A DNA stretch of 64,000 bases, taken from contig FMTX01000006.1 of NCBI GenBank assembly GCA_900100895.1, positions 124,001 to 188,000 of the forward strand. Reading direction: 5' to 3'. The DNA is from Lachnospiraceae bacterium YSD2013. Lineage in GTDB: Bacteria > Bacillota > Clostridia > Lachnospirales > Lachnospiraceae. Numbering within the stretch: the first letter of the stretch is position 1; the number at the start of each line of letters is the position of its first letter. Under the pieces are notes generated by a model that did no database searches, was not told the DNA's origin, and saw only the letters and a program-made list of their open reading frames with translations. This document shows positions 23,297 through 31,650 of this stretch, piece by piece. The translations under genes were made by a program, and so were the position numbers.

Positions 23297-26086
23297 ATGA
23301 ATTCTATATTGAACAAGGCAATTAAAATTGCAGATGCGGCTTCTCATCCGTACGTATTATTCAGTATGTCGGACCATGAAGTTTCTATTGTTCATTTTTC
23401 TAAGGAGATTCCGGGTTTATTCGGCTATTCTTATGAAGAATTCATTGCTATGCTTGCCGATGAAGAATATCATTTTATTTCTGTATATGACTATTCATAT
23501 CTTGCCAAATCTTTAAATAACGCCAAGAACAATACCGAAGAAGCAACAATATGCGTACATGTACGCACTAAAGATGAAGGAGGCAGTATTCTTGAGGGTC
23601 AATGTGTTTATTTTGACTCTAAGGATAGTGCTTCTGTTTTTATCTGCTTCTTAACAAATACTTTTTCTTCCAATGATAAAAAAGACAGCATTGCCAAAAC
23701 TTTGATTGAAAACCAACGTAATTACCTTGCTGCCGTTGAATTCTGCAATATTATCACCTGGGATTTCAATATCAAAACTGGCACTTTATTTAACGATAAT
23801 CTTTTCACACCTTACTTCAGAAATTTTGAAAAGGTAAATTTCCCCAGAGATTTGATTAATTTTGGCATTATTGATGTCAGTGACTGTTCAACGTTTCTAT
23901 CAAATGTCAATAAATTGTCTTCCGGTGCAACAGAGGTTTCTTTTGAAAACTGGTATCATTTCCCGGGATTTAATCAGGCAAGATACATTAAAAGTCATTA
24001 CATAGTAGAATTTGATGATGATAATCAGCCTTCTGTCGCTCATGGTATGGGTATTGACCTTACAGAGCAAAAGAACGCGGAAATATCTTTTGAAAACAGA
24101 ATAAATGCGATATTGAGAATAGCGCCCGAATCTGTTGCTACTATACAGGTAAATGTTACCGAGAATATTTGTAACGGAGTATCTTCTGCCAATAGTCAAT
24201 TCGCTGCTGTGACTCATAGTAAGACAGTCGATGATTTTGTTACAGGAATCATGGCTCTTATCAATGATAAGGTCGAAAAAATGCATTTCGCCAATGTTAT
24301 TTCAAGAAGCAGTCTTCTCTCCGCCTTTAATCAGGGAACTCTGCAACTTAAAATCGACCATCATTTAATGCTAAGGAAAAACAATGATGAGTGGGTATGT
24401 ACAACAGCAGAATTGTTGAGAAATCCTATAACATCTGATGTTGAAGCTGTAATACATATTAATAATATTCATAGAATTAAAATTTTTGACTCGCTTATAA
24501 ACGGTACCGTCCAAAGAGAGTTTGATTATATTGCACTTATATATGTCAAAACCGACAGTTATATTCTTATAGATAAGTTCAACAACGATATATCCGAAGA
24601 AACTCCCAATTTCACTGCTCACTTTAAGCAAAAACTTGCGGCGCAGATTGAGATACCGGATGAACTCGAAGAAGTATCAAGGCAAATAGAATTAAGCAAT
24701 CTTATTGATAAAATAAACCAACACGGCGAATATACAATTCAATATAATACAAGCCCTGTCCAGGAGAGAAATAAGCACTATGTTATGCGATTTTCTTTCT
24801 TAAACAGCAGGCGTGATATTATTACTATCTCCTGCCGTGATTCGACAAGGCTATATAATGAAGACCAGGAACAGAAAAGAAGAATTTCTGAGGCTTTGGA
24901 GGCTGCAGAGAAAGCCAATAAAGCTAAGTCTGATTTTCTATCGCTTGTAAGCCATGATATAAGAACACCATTAAACGGTATTATGGGCATGACTCAACTT
25001 GCATATAATGAAGACAACCCTGAAAAGATAAAGAATTATCTTAAGAAAGCTGAAATGTCTTCGGGATTCTTACTGGGCCTTATTAACGATCTGCTCGATA
25101 TGGCCAAAATAGAGTCCGGTAAAGTTGAGTTTAATGCTGAGGTCTATAAATTTGGTGAATTTATAGAGTACTTAAATTCTGTAATTTTGCCTTTGTGCGA
25201 AAGAAAGAAAATTAATTTCGGTATTCATTATGAAGAGCCTTTATCAATATTAAATATAGTTATTGATAAATTGAGGCTTAATCAGATAATGTTTAATCTT
25301 TTGTCCAATGCATGCAAATATACTAATGATTGCGGAAATGTAGACCTTTATATAATGACCGAAAGAATAACCGATTCCACTTGTATAGTTACTTTCAAAA
25401 TACAGGATAACGGTATTGGTATGAGTGAAGAATTTCAACAACATTTGTACGAAACATTCTCCCAGGAAAACAGGATAAACGCTACATTCAATGAAGGAAC
25501 CGGTCTTGGTCTGGCTATTACTCATAATCTAATAGAATTGCTGGGCGGAGAAATCAGTGTCGAGAGCCGAATAAATAAAGGCACAACATTTACAGTTACG
25601 CTTCCTTGCTCATACGTAAGCGATGACGAAATAGATGATGTATCCCCTTCTGATGTCATTGAATCCAATAATGAGGCTTCAATTAAAAACGATTACAATA
25701 ACAGTGTATTCCTGTTGTGTGAAGATAACATTATCAATCAGGAAATTGCGTCAGAAATACTCAGTAATCTCGGGGCATCCGTAGAAGTGGCCGATGATGG
25801 TCTGATGGGCTTTAATATGTTTAAAAACAGTGAGCCTAATCATTATTGTGCAATAATTATGGATATAAGAATGCCGAACATGGACGGACTTACTGCATCC
25901 AGAGAAATAAGAAAGCTTGAAAGAACTGACGCTAAGACAATACCGATAATTGCCATGACAGCCAACGCTATGAGCGAAGACAAAATGGAATGCATAGAAG
26001 CCGGTATGAATGCGTATATCCCCAAGCCTATTAATGTTAATGAATTCTATAAGTTATTGGATGAAATCGTTGTAACTGATAAGTAG
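23297..26086 (+). CDS. Hybrid sensor histidine kinase/response regulator
   Basis: A 929-residue soluble signalling protein with no transmembrane helix. The N-terminal half has PAS-like domains (a first at about 20-120, a second at about 145-260 ending in GIDLTEQKNAE, then further sensor-like sequence to about 520). A coiled linker leads to HisKA with the phosphoacceptor in SHDIRTPLNG (His553), a HATPase domain (NLLSNACKYT, DNGIGMS, GTGLGL) and a C-terminal receiver with Asp856 in MDIRMPNMDG. There is no output domain or HPt, so the phosphate must pass elsewhere. The ligand is unknown. It follows ttcA by 13 bases and ends 5 bases before the convergent LysM gene. Confidence 0.92.
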   Translation: MNSILNKAIKIADAASHPYVLFSMSDHEVSIVHFSKEIPGLFGYSYEEFIAMLADEEYHFISVYDYSYLAKSLNNAKNNTEEATICVHVRTKDEGGSILEGQCVYFDSKDSASVFICFLTNTFSSNDKKDSIAKTLIENQRNYLAAVEFCNIITWDFNIKTGTLFNDNLFTPYFRNFEKVNFPRDLINFGIIDVSDCSTFLSNVNKLSSGATEVSFENWYHFPGFNQARYIKSHYIVEFDDDNQPSVAHGMGIDLTEQKNAEISFENRINAILRIAPESVATIQVNVTENICNGVSSANSQFAAVTHSKTVDDFVTGIMALINDKVEKMHFANVISRSSLLSAFNQGTLQLKIDHHLMLRKNNDEWVCTTAELLRNPITSDVEAVIHINNIHRIKIFDSLINGTVQREFDYIALIYVKTDSYILIDKFNNDISEETPNFTAHFKQKLAAQIEIPDELEEVSRQIELSNLIDKINQHGEYTIQYNTSPVQERNKHYVMRFSFLNSRRDIITISCRDSTRLYNEDQEQKRRISEALEAAEKANKAKSDFLSLVSHDIRTPLNGIMGMTQLAYNEDNPEKIKNYLKKAEMSSGFLLGLINDLLDMAKIESGKVEFNAEVYKFGEFIEYLNSVILPLCERKKINFGIHYEEPLSILNIVIDKLRLNQIMFNLLSNACKYTNDCGNVDLYIMTERITDSTCIVTFKIQDNGIGMSEEFQQHLYETFSQENRINATFNEGTGLGLAITHNLIELLGGEISVESRINKGTTFTVTLPCSYVSDDEIDDVSPSDVIESNNEASIKNDYNNSVFLLCEDNIINQEIASEILSNLGASVEVADDGLMGFNMFKNSEPNHYCAIIMDIRMPNMDGLTASREIRKLERTDAKTIPIIAMTANAMSEDKMECIEAGMNAYIPKPINVNEFYKLLDEIVVTDK

Positions 26087-26091
26087 GATAA

Positions 26092-26472
26092 TTAACCTGC
26101 ATACGTATCATAATAAGGCACAATAATGTAATTACCTTCATACAGATGGTAATCTTCATCAAGATTATTGATATACATTACTTCGTTAATAAAGGATTCG
26201 GTGTCGTTCATCGTGGGATTAACATATTCTAAAGATAAATCATAAAGAGTATCACCGGATTTAATCTGAACGCTTTTGTAATACTTAAATAATGCTTCGT
26301 CATTGCTGGCCATACTCTTGGTTGAAAAAAGAATAAATGCAAGAACTACGAAAAGTGTCAAAACAAATGCAGATATAAGTAATCTCTGCTTCAACTGTCT
26401 GTTACGTCTGTAACGGTTGTTGATTATTCTTCTCTCGCTGTATTCAAATCTTGTCATTAATGTCGAATCCAT
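26092..26472 (-). CDS. LysM-domain membrane protein, YneA-like SOS division inhibitor candidate
   Basis: A 126-residue protein: an arginine-rich cytoplasmic N-terminus (about 1-28), one transmembrane helix (about 29-49), and an extracellular LysM domain (about 66-118: QIKSGDTLYDLSLEYV through YEGNYIIVPYY). The layout of short tail, one helix and LysM, plus divergence from lexA, matches B. subtilis YneA, the SOS-induced inhibitor of septation. LysM binds peptidoglycan N-acetylglucosamine. The promoter has a LexA-like box in its spacer. GAGGT precedes the ATG. Function as a division inhibitor is inferred from layout and regulation. Confidence 0.82.
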   Translation of the reverse strand: MDSTLMTRFEYSERRIINNRYRRNRQLKQRLLISAFVLTLFVVLAFILFSTKSMASNDEALFKYYKSVQIKSGDTLYDLSLEYVNPTMNDTESFINEVMYINNLDEDYHLYEGNYIIVPYYDTYAG

Positions 26473-26482
26473 ATCATTACCT

Positions 26483-26573
26483 CGAATGAATGTTCAAAAC
26501 GTTTGTTTGCCTTGCAAGAACATAGTATCGAACATTCATTCATTTGTCAATACTTTTATCGAACAAATTTTCT
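26483..26573. promoter_or_regulatory. Three LexA (Cheo-type) boxes between lexA and the LysM gene
   Basis: Candidates resembling CGAAC-N4-GTTCG: CGAATGAATGTTCA (26483-26496), CGAACATTCATTCA (26529-26542) and CGAACAAATTTTCT (26560-26573). The first two are nearly the same sequence in opposite orientation. The second sits between -35 and -10 of the LysM promoter, the first between that promoter and the LysM start, and the third just upstream of the lexA -35. Confidence 0.75.
26522..26550 (-). promoter_or_regulatory. SOS-controlled promoter of the LysM gene
   Basis: On -, TTGACA (26550-26545), 17-base spacer, TACTAT (26527-26522). A LexA-like box fills the spacer. Confidence 0.8.
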
Positions 26574-26583
26574 GAATATGTGT

Positions 26584-26612
26584 TTGCTTTTTGCATGACT
26601 ATATGTTATGAT
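26584..26612 (+). promoter_or_regulatory. Promoter of lexA
   Basis: TTGCTT (26584-26589), 17-base spacer, TATGAT (26607-26612), giving a leader of about 15 bases before the ATG at 26635. Confidence 0.6.
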
Positions 26613-26634
26613 TTTATCAAAAGGAGGATTATCG

Positions 26635-27252
26635 ATGAAAAAAGGACCTATTTCCGACAAACAGAAAGAAATTCTTGAATATATGAAAAAAGTAGTCTTA
26701 AGCAAGGGCTATCCCCCGTCTGTTCGTGAAATTTGCGAGGCAGTTAAGCTTAAGTCCACATCTTCCGTTTTTGCTCATCTCGAACGTTTGGAGATGAACG
26801 GATACATTAAGAGAGACCCTACCAAGCCCAGAGCTATTGAAATATGTGATGATTCGTTCCAGACGGTAAGAACCGAAACCGCCAGCATTCCGATAGTCGG
26901 ATATGTTGCAGCCGGTCAGCCTTTACTTGCCGAGCAGAATATTGACGGCTACTTCCCTATTCCCGCAGACAGACTTCCCAAGAGAGACGCTTTCATGTTA
27001 AGGGTTAAGGGTAAGTCCATGATTAACGTAGGTATTATGGATGGCGACTATGTTCTTGTGGAATCTTGCAATGATGCCAGAAATGGTGAGATTATAGTTG
27101 CTTTGATAGATGATTCCGCAACCGTTAAGACTTTTTACAAGGAGGACAATCATATTCGTCTCCAGCCTGAGAACGACACCATGGCACCCATCATTGTTGA
27201 TGATTGCATGATCCTCGGTAAGGTATACGGAGTATTCCGCTTCTACAAATAA
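26635..27252 (+). CDS. lexA: SOS repressor LexA
   Basis: A 205-residue LexA. The N-terminal winged helix (about 8-70) includes PPSVREICEAVKLKSTSSV; the self-cleavage site is Ala93-Gly94 and the catalytic dyad is Ser128 (GKSM) and Lys165 (TVKTF). RecA filaments stimulate autocleavage after DNA damage and relieve repression. The ATG at 26635 is chosen because AAGGAGG lies at 26621-26627; an upstream in-frame ATG at 26608 overlaps the promoter. Boxes in the shared upstream region imply autoregulation and joint control with the LysM gene. Confidence 0.95.
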   Translation: MKKGPISDKQKEILEYMKKVVLSKGYPPSVREICEAVKLKSTSSVFAHLERLEMNGYIKRDPTKPRAIEICDDSFQTVRTETASIPIVGYVAAGQPLLAEQNIDGYFPIPADRLPKRDAFMLRVKGKSMINVGIMDGDYVLVESCNDARNGEIIVALIDDSATVKTFYKEDNHIRLQPENDTMAPIIVDDCMILGKVYGVFRFYK

Positions 27253-27272
27253 CTTTTATCAGGACATAATAA

Positions 27273-27308
27273 AGCCCCTCAGAGAATTATCTTTGAGGGG
27301 TTTTTGTT
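27273..27308 (+). terminator. Rho-independent terminator after lexA
   Basis: AGCCCCTCA pairs with TTGAGGGGT around an AT-rich loop, followed by TTTTTGTT. The upstream A-rich flank may let it serve the convergent rsfS operon as well. Confidence 0.88.
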
Positions 27309-27309
27309 C

Positions 27310-27645
27310 TTATTCGGAAACTGCATCTTTCCAGATTCTGTCGAGGTTATAATATTCTCTTGATTCGGGCGAGAATAAATGAATCATAAAATCGCCGTAA
27401 TCGATAAGAATCCAGTTACCTGTATTGTAACCTTCGGTCTGCTTGGGATGTACACCTACTTCATAAAGCTTCTCGGTAACTTCATCAGCCATTGCGTGAA
27501 GCTGATTGATATTATTACCGGTTGCAAGTACGAAATAGTCTGCAAGGGGCGATATCTTGGAAATATTCAATACCTTGACATCACTGCCCTTTTTCTCTTC
27601 TATCGCGTTCTTGGCGATAGACACAAAATCTTTAATTTCTGCCAT
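27310..27645 (-). CDS. rsfS: Ribosomal silencing factor RsfS
   Basis: A 111-residue RsfS/Iojap protein. Motifs include the central VLATGNNINQLHAMADEV and the C-terminal WILIDYGDFMIHLFSPESREYY. It binds ribosomal protein L14 and blocks subunit joining when nutrients are scarce. The ATG at 27645 is preferred: it has AAGGAG upstream, whereas a longer frame to 27696 would run into yqeK. It is the last gene of the obgE-yhbY-nadD-yqeK-rsfS operon, a conserved Firmicutes order. Confidence 0.93.
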   Translation of the reverse strand: MAEIKDFVSIAKNAIEEKKGSDVKVLNISKISPLADYFVLATGNNINQLHAMADEVTEKLYEVGVHPKQTEGYNTGNWILIDYGDFMIHLFSPESREYYNLDRIWKDAVSE

Positions 27646-27652
27646 TTGATAT

Positions 27653-28237
27653 TTAATCTCCTTTTCCTTGCTTGGAGTAATATTTGTAAGTTTCAAGTGT
27701 AATCGGATTGATTACGTAATTTTTCTCGATTAAATGCTCGACGGTATCGCTAAGTATCATATCAAGACACTTGTCGAGATCTTCAAACGCCTCAACTCTG
27801 ACTTCGTCAAGGCGCTTAGCCTTATATCTTGCCGGCTCGATGTAATCTGCAATATAAATTATCTTTTCGAGCAGGCTCATATTGGGGCGTCCTGTTGTAT
27901 GATAAATTATTGCATTTAAAATTTCATCATCATAGACAAAGAAATCTTTTTTTGCATAATATGCACCAAGCTTAGCATGAATCAGCTGAGGATTATCTCT
28001 CTCTACATCCAAAAGTTCGATTCCGAAATCATCGGCCATTTTGATGAATTGATCGGTCGGATATGCCTTGGCACAGTCATGAATAAGCCCCGCAAGCTCG
28101 GCCTTTTTAATATCTCCGCCATATCTCATGGCAAGAGAAGCCGCAACGGCACTTACGGACAGCGAATGATAAAACCGCTCTTCTTTCAGGCTTTTTGATA
28201 AAATACTTTTAATGTCGGTAATACTTAAATCATTCAT
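27653..28237 (-). CDS. yqeK: HD-domain hydrolase YqeK
   Basis: A 194-residue HD-superfamily protein with the metal ligands in HSLSVSAVAA, LIHDCAKAY and the later HTTGRP. YqeK proteins hydrolyse diadenosine tetraphosphate symmetrically to two ADP. It overlaps the nadD gene by 8 bases and is followed by rsfS, so nadD, yqeK and rsfS are coupled. The residues and length are normal for the family. Confidence 0.9.
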   Translation of the reverse strand: MNDLSITDIKSILSKSLKEERFYHSLSVSAVAASLAMRYGGDIKKAELAGLIHDCAKAYPTDQFIKMADDFGIELLDVERDNPQLIHAKLGAYYAKKDFFVYDDEILNAIIYHTTGRPNMSLLEKIIYIADYIEPARYKAKRLDEVRVEAFEDLDKCLDMILSDTVEHLIEKNYVINPITLETYKYYSKQGKGD

Positions 28238-28847
28238 CGAAGGACTCCTTCAAATAAATCTTGTGTTCGTTAATAAACCTGTATACCGACGGCGGTACCA
28301 GCTCATCAGCGGGCTCGCCGTTTTTTATCATATTGCGAATCTGTGTTGAAGATATATCTATTATCGGTGCATGTAAAAAGAAAACCTTTGCATTAAAGAT
28401 ACGTTTATATTCAAATGCTTTTTTCTTAAGCTTTTCATCGGTCGAATCGCCTCTTGCCAATACCGCCAGAGAAGCTGCCCTGAATATTCTTCCGGGACAT
28501 TTCCATTTGTCAATACTTAAGAAAGAATCTGCGCCGGTGATGAATACAAACTCGGTATCTTCGTACGCTTCATGTAGAGTTTCAAGTGTTTCGTACGAAT
28601 AGGAATTGCCGGCACGCTTAATCTCTATATCATTTACAGAAAATCTGCTATTGCCGGAGATTGCAAGCTTAACCATCTCAAGTCTTAATGAAGCATCAAG
28701 CACATTAGATTTCATGTAAGATTTACCGCTTGGTATAAACATAATACTGTTAAGATTAAGTTCTGTCAAAGCAAGCTCGGCAAGCTTAAGATGTCCCATA
28801 TGAATAGGGTTGAATGTGCCGCCCAGAATACCGATTCTGTCACTCAT
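28230..28847 (-). CDS. nadD: Nicotinate-nucleotide adenylyltransferase
   Basis: A 205-residue nucleotidyltransferase that makes deamido-NAD from nicotinate mononucleotide and ATP. The T/HxGH motif appears as GGTFNPIHMGHL and the second nucleotide-binding motif as ISSTQIRN. The ATG at 28847 is preferred over a GTG two codons earlier because GGAG is well spaced. Its end overlaps yqeK by 8 bases. Confidence 0.93.
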   Translation of the reverse strand: MSDRIGILGGTFNPIHMGHLKLAELALTELNLNSIMFIPSGKSYMKSNVLDASLRLEMVKLAISGNSRFSVNDIEIKRAGNSYSYETLETLHEAYEDTEFVFITGADSFLSIDKWKCPGRIFRAASLAVLARGDSTDEKLKKKAFEYKRIFNAKVFFLHAPIIDISSTQIRNMIKNGEPADELVPPSVYRFINEHKIYLKESFDE

Positions 28848-28861
28848 AAGCACTCCGTTAA

Positions 28862-29152
28862 TTAATCGGGTAATATAATCTTGGGATTCTTCTTGTCAGG
28901 CTTGTAAAGCACTATTTTCTTGCCTATAACCTGAACCAACTGGGAACCTGTTCTGTCTGCAAGTGCATTGGCAATAACTTTGGGATCCTCAAGGCAATTC
29001 TGAAGAACAGATACCTTGATGAGTTCATGAGTATTGAAACACTCTCTTACAGCCTCTGTAATCTCGGGTGTAAGTGTGCTTTTGCCAATCTGAAAAGAAG
29101 GATTCAAATTACTTGCAAGGCTCTTTAAATAAGCTCTTTGTCTTGAATTCAT
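28862..29152 (-). CDS. yhbY: YhbY family RNA-binding protein
   Basis: A 96-residue CRS1/YhbY (CRM) domain protein with a KH-like fold. The N-terminal LKSLASNLNPSFQIGKSTLT and the loop GSQLVQVIGKKIVLYK are characteristic. Homologues associate with pre-50S particles, consistent with its place next to obgE. It starts 32 bases after obgE and ends 14 bases before nadD. Confidence 0.92.
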   Translation of the reverse strand: MNSRQRAYLKSLASNLNPSFQIGKSTLTPEITEAVRECFNTHELIKVSVLQNCLEDPKVIANALADRTGSQLVQVIGKKIVLYKPDKKNPKIILPD

Positions 29153-29184
29153 ATAAATCTCCCCGGCATAAAGCCGTAGTAATG

Positions 29185-30498
<1,314 letters not shown>

Positions 30499-30500
30499 CT

Positions 30501-30529
30501 ATTTTACAAAAATAAAAAGGGTTTCGCAA
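30501..30529 (-). promoter_or_regulatory. obgE promoter embedded in the rpmA terminator
   Basis: On -, TTGCGA (30529-30524), 17-base spacer, TAAAAT (30506-30501). The -35 lies in the loop and descending stem of the terminator at 30505-30543 and the spacer is its T-tract. Confidence 0.5.
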
Positions 30530-30543
30530 TAGTACGAAACCCT
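30505..30543 (-). terminator. Rho-independent terminator after rpmA
   Basis: AGGGTTTCG (30543-30535 on -) pairs with CGAAACCCT (30526-30518 on -) around TACTATTG, followed by a T-rich tail. It ends the rplU-prp-rpmA transcript. Confidence 0.9.
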
Positions 30544-30562
30544 TAAAAGTCAAAAGAAAGAA

Positions 30563-30847
30563 TTAGTTCTCCTTAGGATATACGGAAGCCTGCTTCTTAT
30601 CTCTTCCTAACCTTTCGAAACGAACAACGCCGTCTACAAGAGCGAATAATGTATCATCACCGCCACGACCAACATTAACACCGGGATGAATCTTGGTGCC
30701 ACGCTGTCTGTATAAAATGTTGCCGGCCTTAACAAACTGTCCGTCTGCTCTCTTCGCACCTAATCTCTTGGATTCGGAATCTCTACCGTTCTTGGTAGAA
30801 CCTACACCTTTTTTATGAGCGAAAAATTGAAGGTTTAATTTCATCAT
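30563..30847 (-). CDS. rpmA: Ribosomal protein L27 with cleavable N-terminus
   Basis: A 94-residue bL27 of the 50S peptidyl-transferase region. It begins [14 protein letters not shown]; the NLQFF-A segment is the Firmicutes L27 pro-sequence removed by the Prp protease so that the mature N-terminus can reach the active site. The prp gene is directly upstream. ATG at 30847 follows AGGAGGTG; earlier in-frame codons run into prp and are unlikely. Confidence 0.96.
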   Translation of the reverse strand: MMKLNLQFFAHKKGVGSTKNGRDSESKRLGAKRADGQFVKAGNILYRQRGTKIHPGVNVGRGGDDTLFALVDGVVRFERLGRDKKQASVYPKEN

Positions 30848-30860
30848 GGTAAAACACCTC

Positions 30861-31184
30861 CTATTTGTCATAAGTCAAATCAAAAAATTTCGGATACTCT
30901 TCCCGGATATTATCCAAGCCTAAGCTCAAAGAATTGAATAGAAGCTGTACGTCAGCCTTATCATATTCTTTTATCGTGACTTTTAAGTAACCTTTATCAG
31001 CGTCCTCAACGACCTCCGGAAAAGAATCGGTAAGGAGTTCAACGGAATTAACAAAGTTAATGGTCAGTATCGAAATGGCCGCACAAACGATATCCTCGCC
31101 TGCCTCAGCATATCCTGCATGACCTTTGCATTCAAAGCCCGTCAATTTATCGTTACCGTCACGATAGAATTTTAAATGTGTCAT
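30861..31184 (-). CDS. prp: Ribosomal-processing cysteine protease Prp
   Basis: A 107-residue Prp (YsxB family). The catalytic histidine is in [16 protein letters not shown] (about His22) and the cysteine in the same block (about Cys34). Prp trims the N-terminal extension of L27, and the extension is present in the adjacent rpmA. It sits between rplU and rpmA, the canonical position. Confidence 0.94.
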   Translation of the reverse strand: MTHLKFYRDGNDKLTGFECKGHAGYAEAGEDIVCAAISILTINFVNSVELLTDSFPEVVEDADKGYLKVTIKEYDKADVQLLFNSLSLGLDNIREEYPKFFDLTYDK

Positions 31185-31199
31185 AAATATTACACCGTA

Positions 31200-31505
31200 T
31201 TACGCGTTAATCTTGTCAATCTTAACCTGAGTGTATGCTTGTCTATGACCGTTCTTCTTGTGATATCCGCTCTTTCTCTTGTACTTGTAAACAATAACCT
31301 TCTTAGCACGGCCCTGATCCATAACGGTAGCTGAAACGGTAGCCTCGGAAACATCCTTACCAACCTTAAGCTTATCAGCGCTTACTGCGATTACGTTGTC
31401 AAAAGTAACGGAAGCTCCTGCTTCTGCGTCAAGCTTCTCAACACGGATAACATCGCCTTCGGAAACCTTGTACTGTTTTCCGCCGGTAGCAATAATAGCG
31501 TACAT
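31200..31505 (-). CDS. rplU: Ribosomal protein L21
   Basis: A 101-residue bL21 of the 50S subunit, with [14 protein letters not shown] at the N-terminus and [15 protein letters not shown] near the C-terminus. First gene of the rplU-prp-rpmA operon. A strong AGGAGGT ribosome binding site and a leader of about 95 bases precede it, where an L21 autoregulatory RNA is expected. Confidence 0.97.
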   Translation of the reverse strand: MYAIIATGGKQYKVSEGDVIRVEKLDAEAGASVTFDNVIAVSADKLKVGKDVSEATVSATVMDQGRAKKVIVYKYKRKSGYHKKNGHRQAYTQVKIDKINA

Positions 31506-31600
31506 AGTCTGTACCTCCTATCTCTAAACCAATAATGGTTTTACTCGCCAGTTATGGTGATGCTCAAATGGGCATACTTATACCTCACTGTGCGGCATAC
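31506..31600 (-). ncRNA. Probable L21 (rplU) leader RNA
   Basis: The transcript from the promoter at 31635-31607 would have a leader of about 95 bases with paired segments (for example GAGGTATAAGTATGCCC.. and AAACCATTATTGGTTT). Structured leaders that respond to L21 occur in this exact position in Firmicutes. The class is assigned by position and local pairing, not by a covariance search. Confidence 0.55.
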
Positions 31601-31606
31601 TCGAAT

Positions 31607-31635
31607 ATAATAACAGTTACATATGCGTTTGTCAA
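31607..31635 (-). promoter_or_regulatory. rplU operon promoter
   Basis: On -, TTGACA (31635-31630), 17-base spacer, TATTAT (31612-31607); a near-consensus sigma-A promoter, as expected for ribosomal protein genes. Confidence 0.85.
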
Positions 31636-31650
31636 ATGCTTTTTCAATAT

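Noticed and set aside
27646-27696. Longer RsfS start at 27696.
   Set aside because: It would overlap yqeK heavily; the ATG at 27645 has AAGGAG and matches the family N-terminus.
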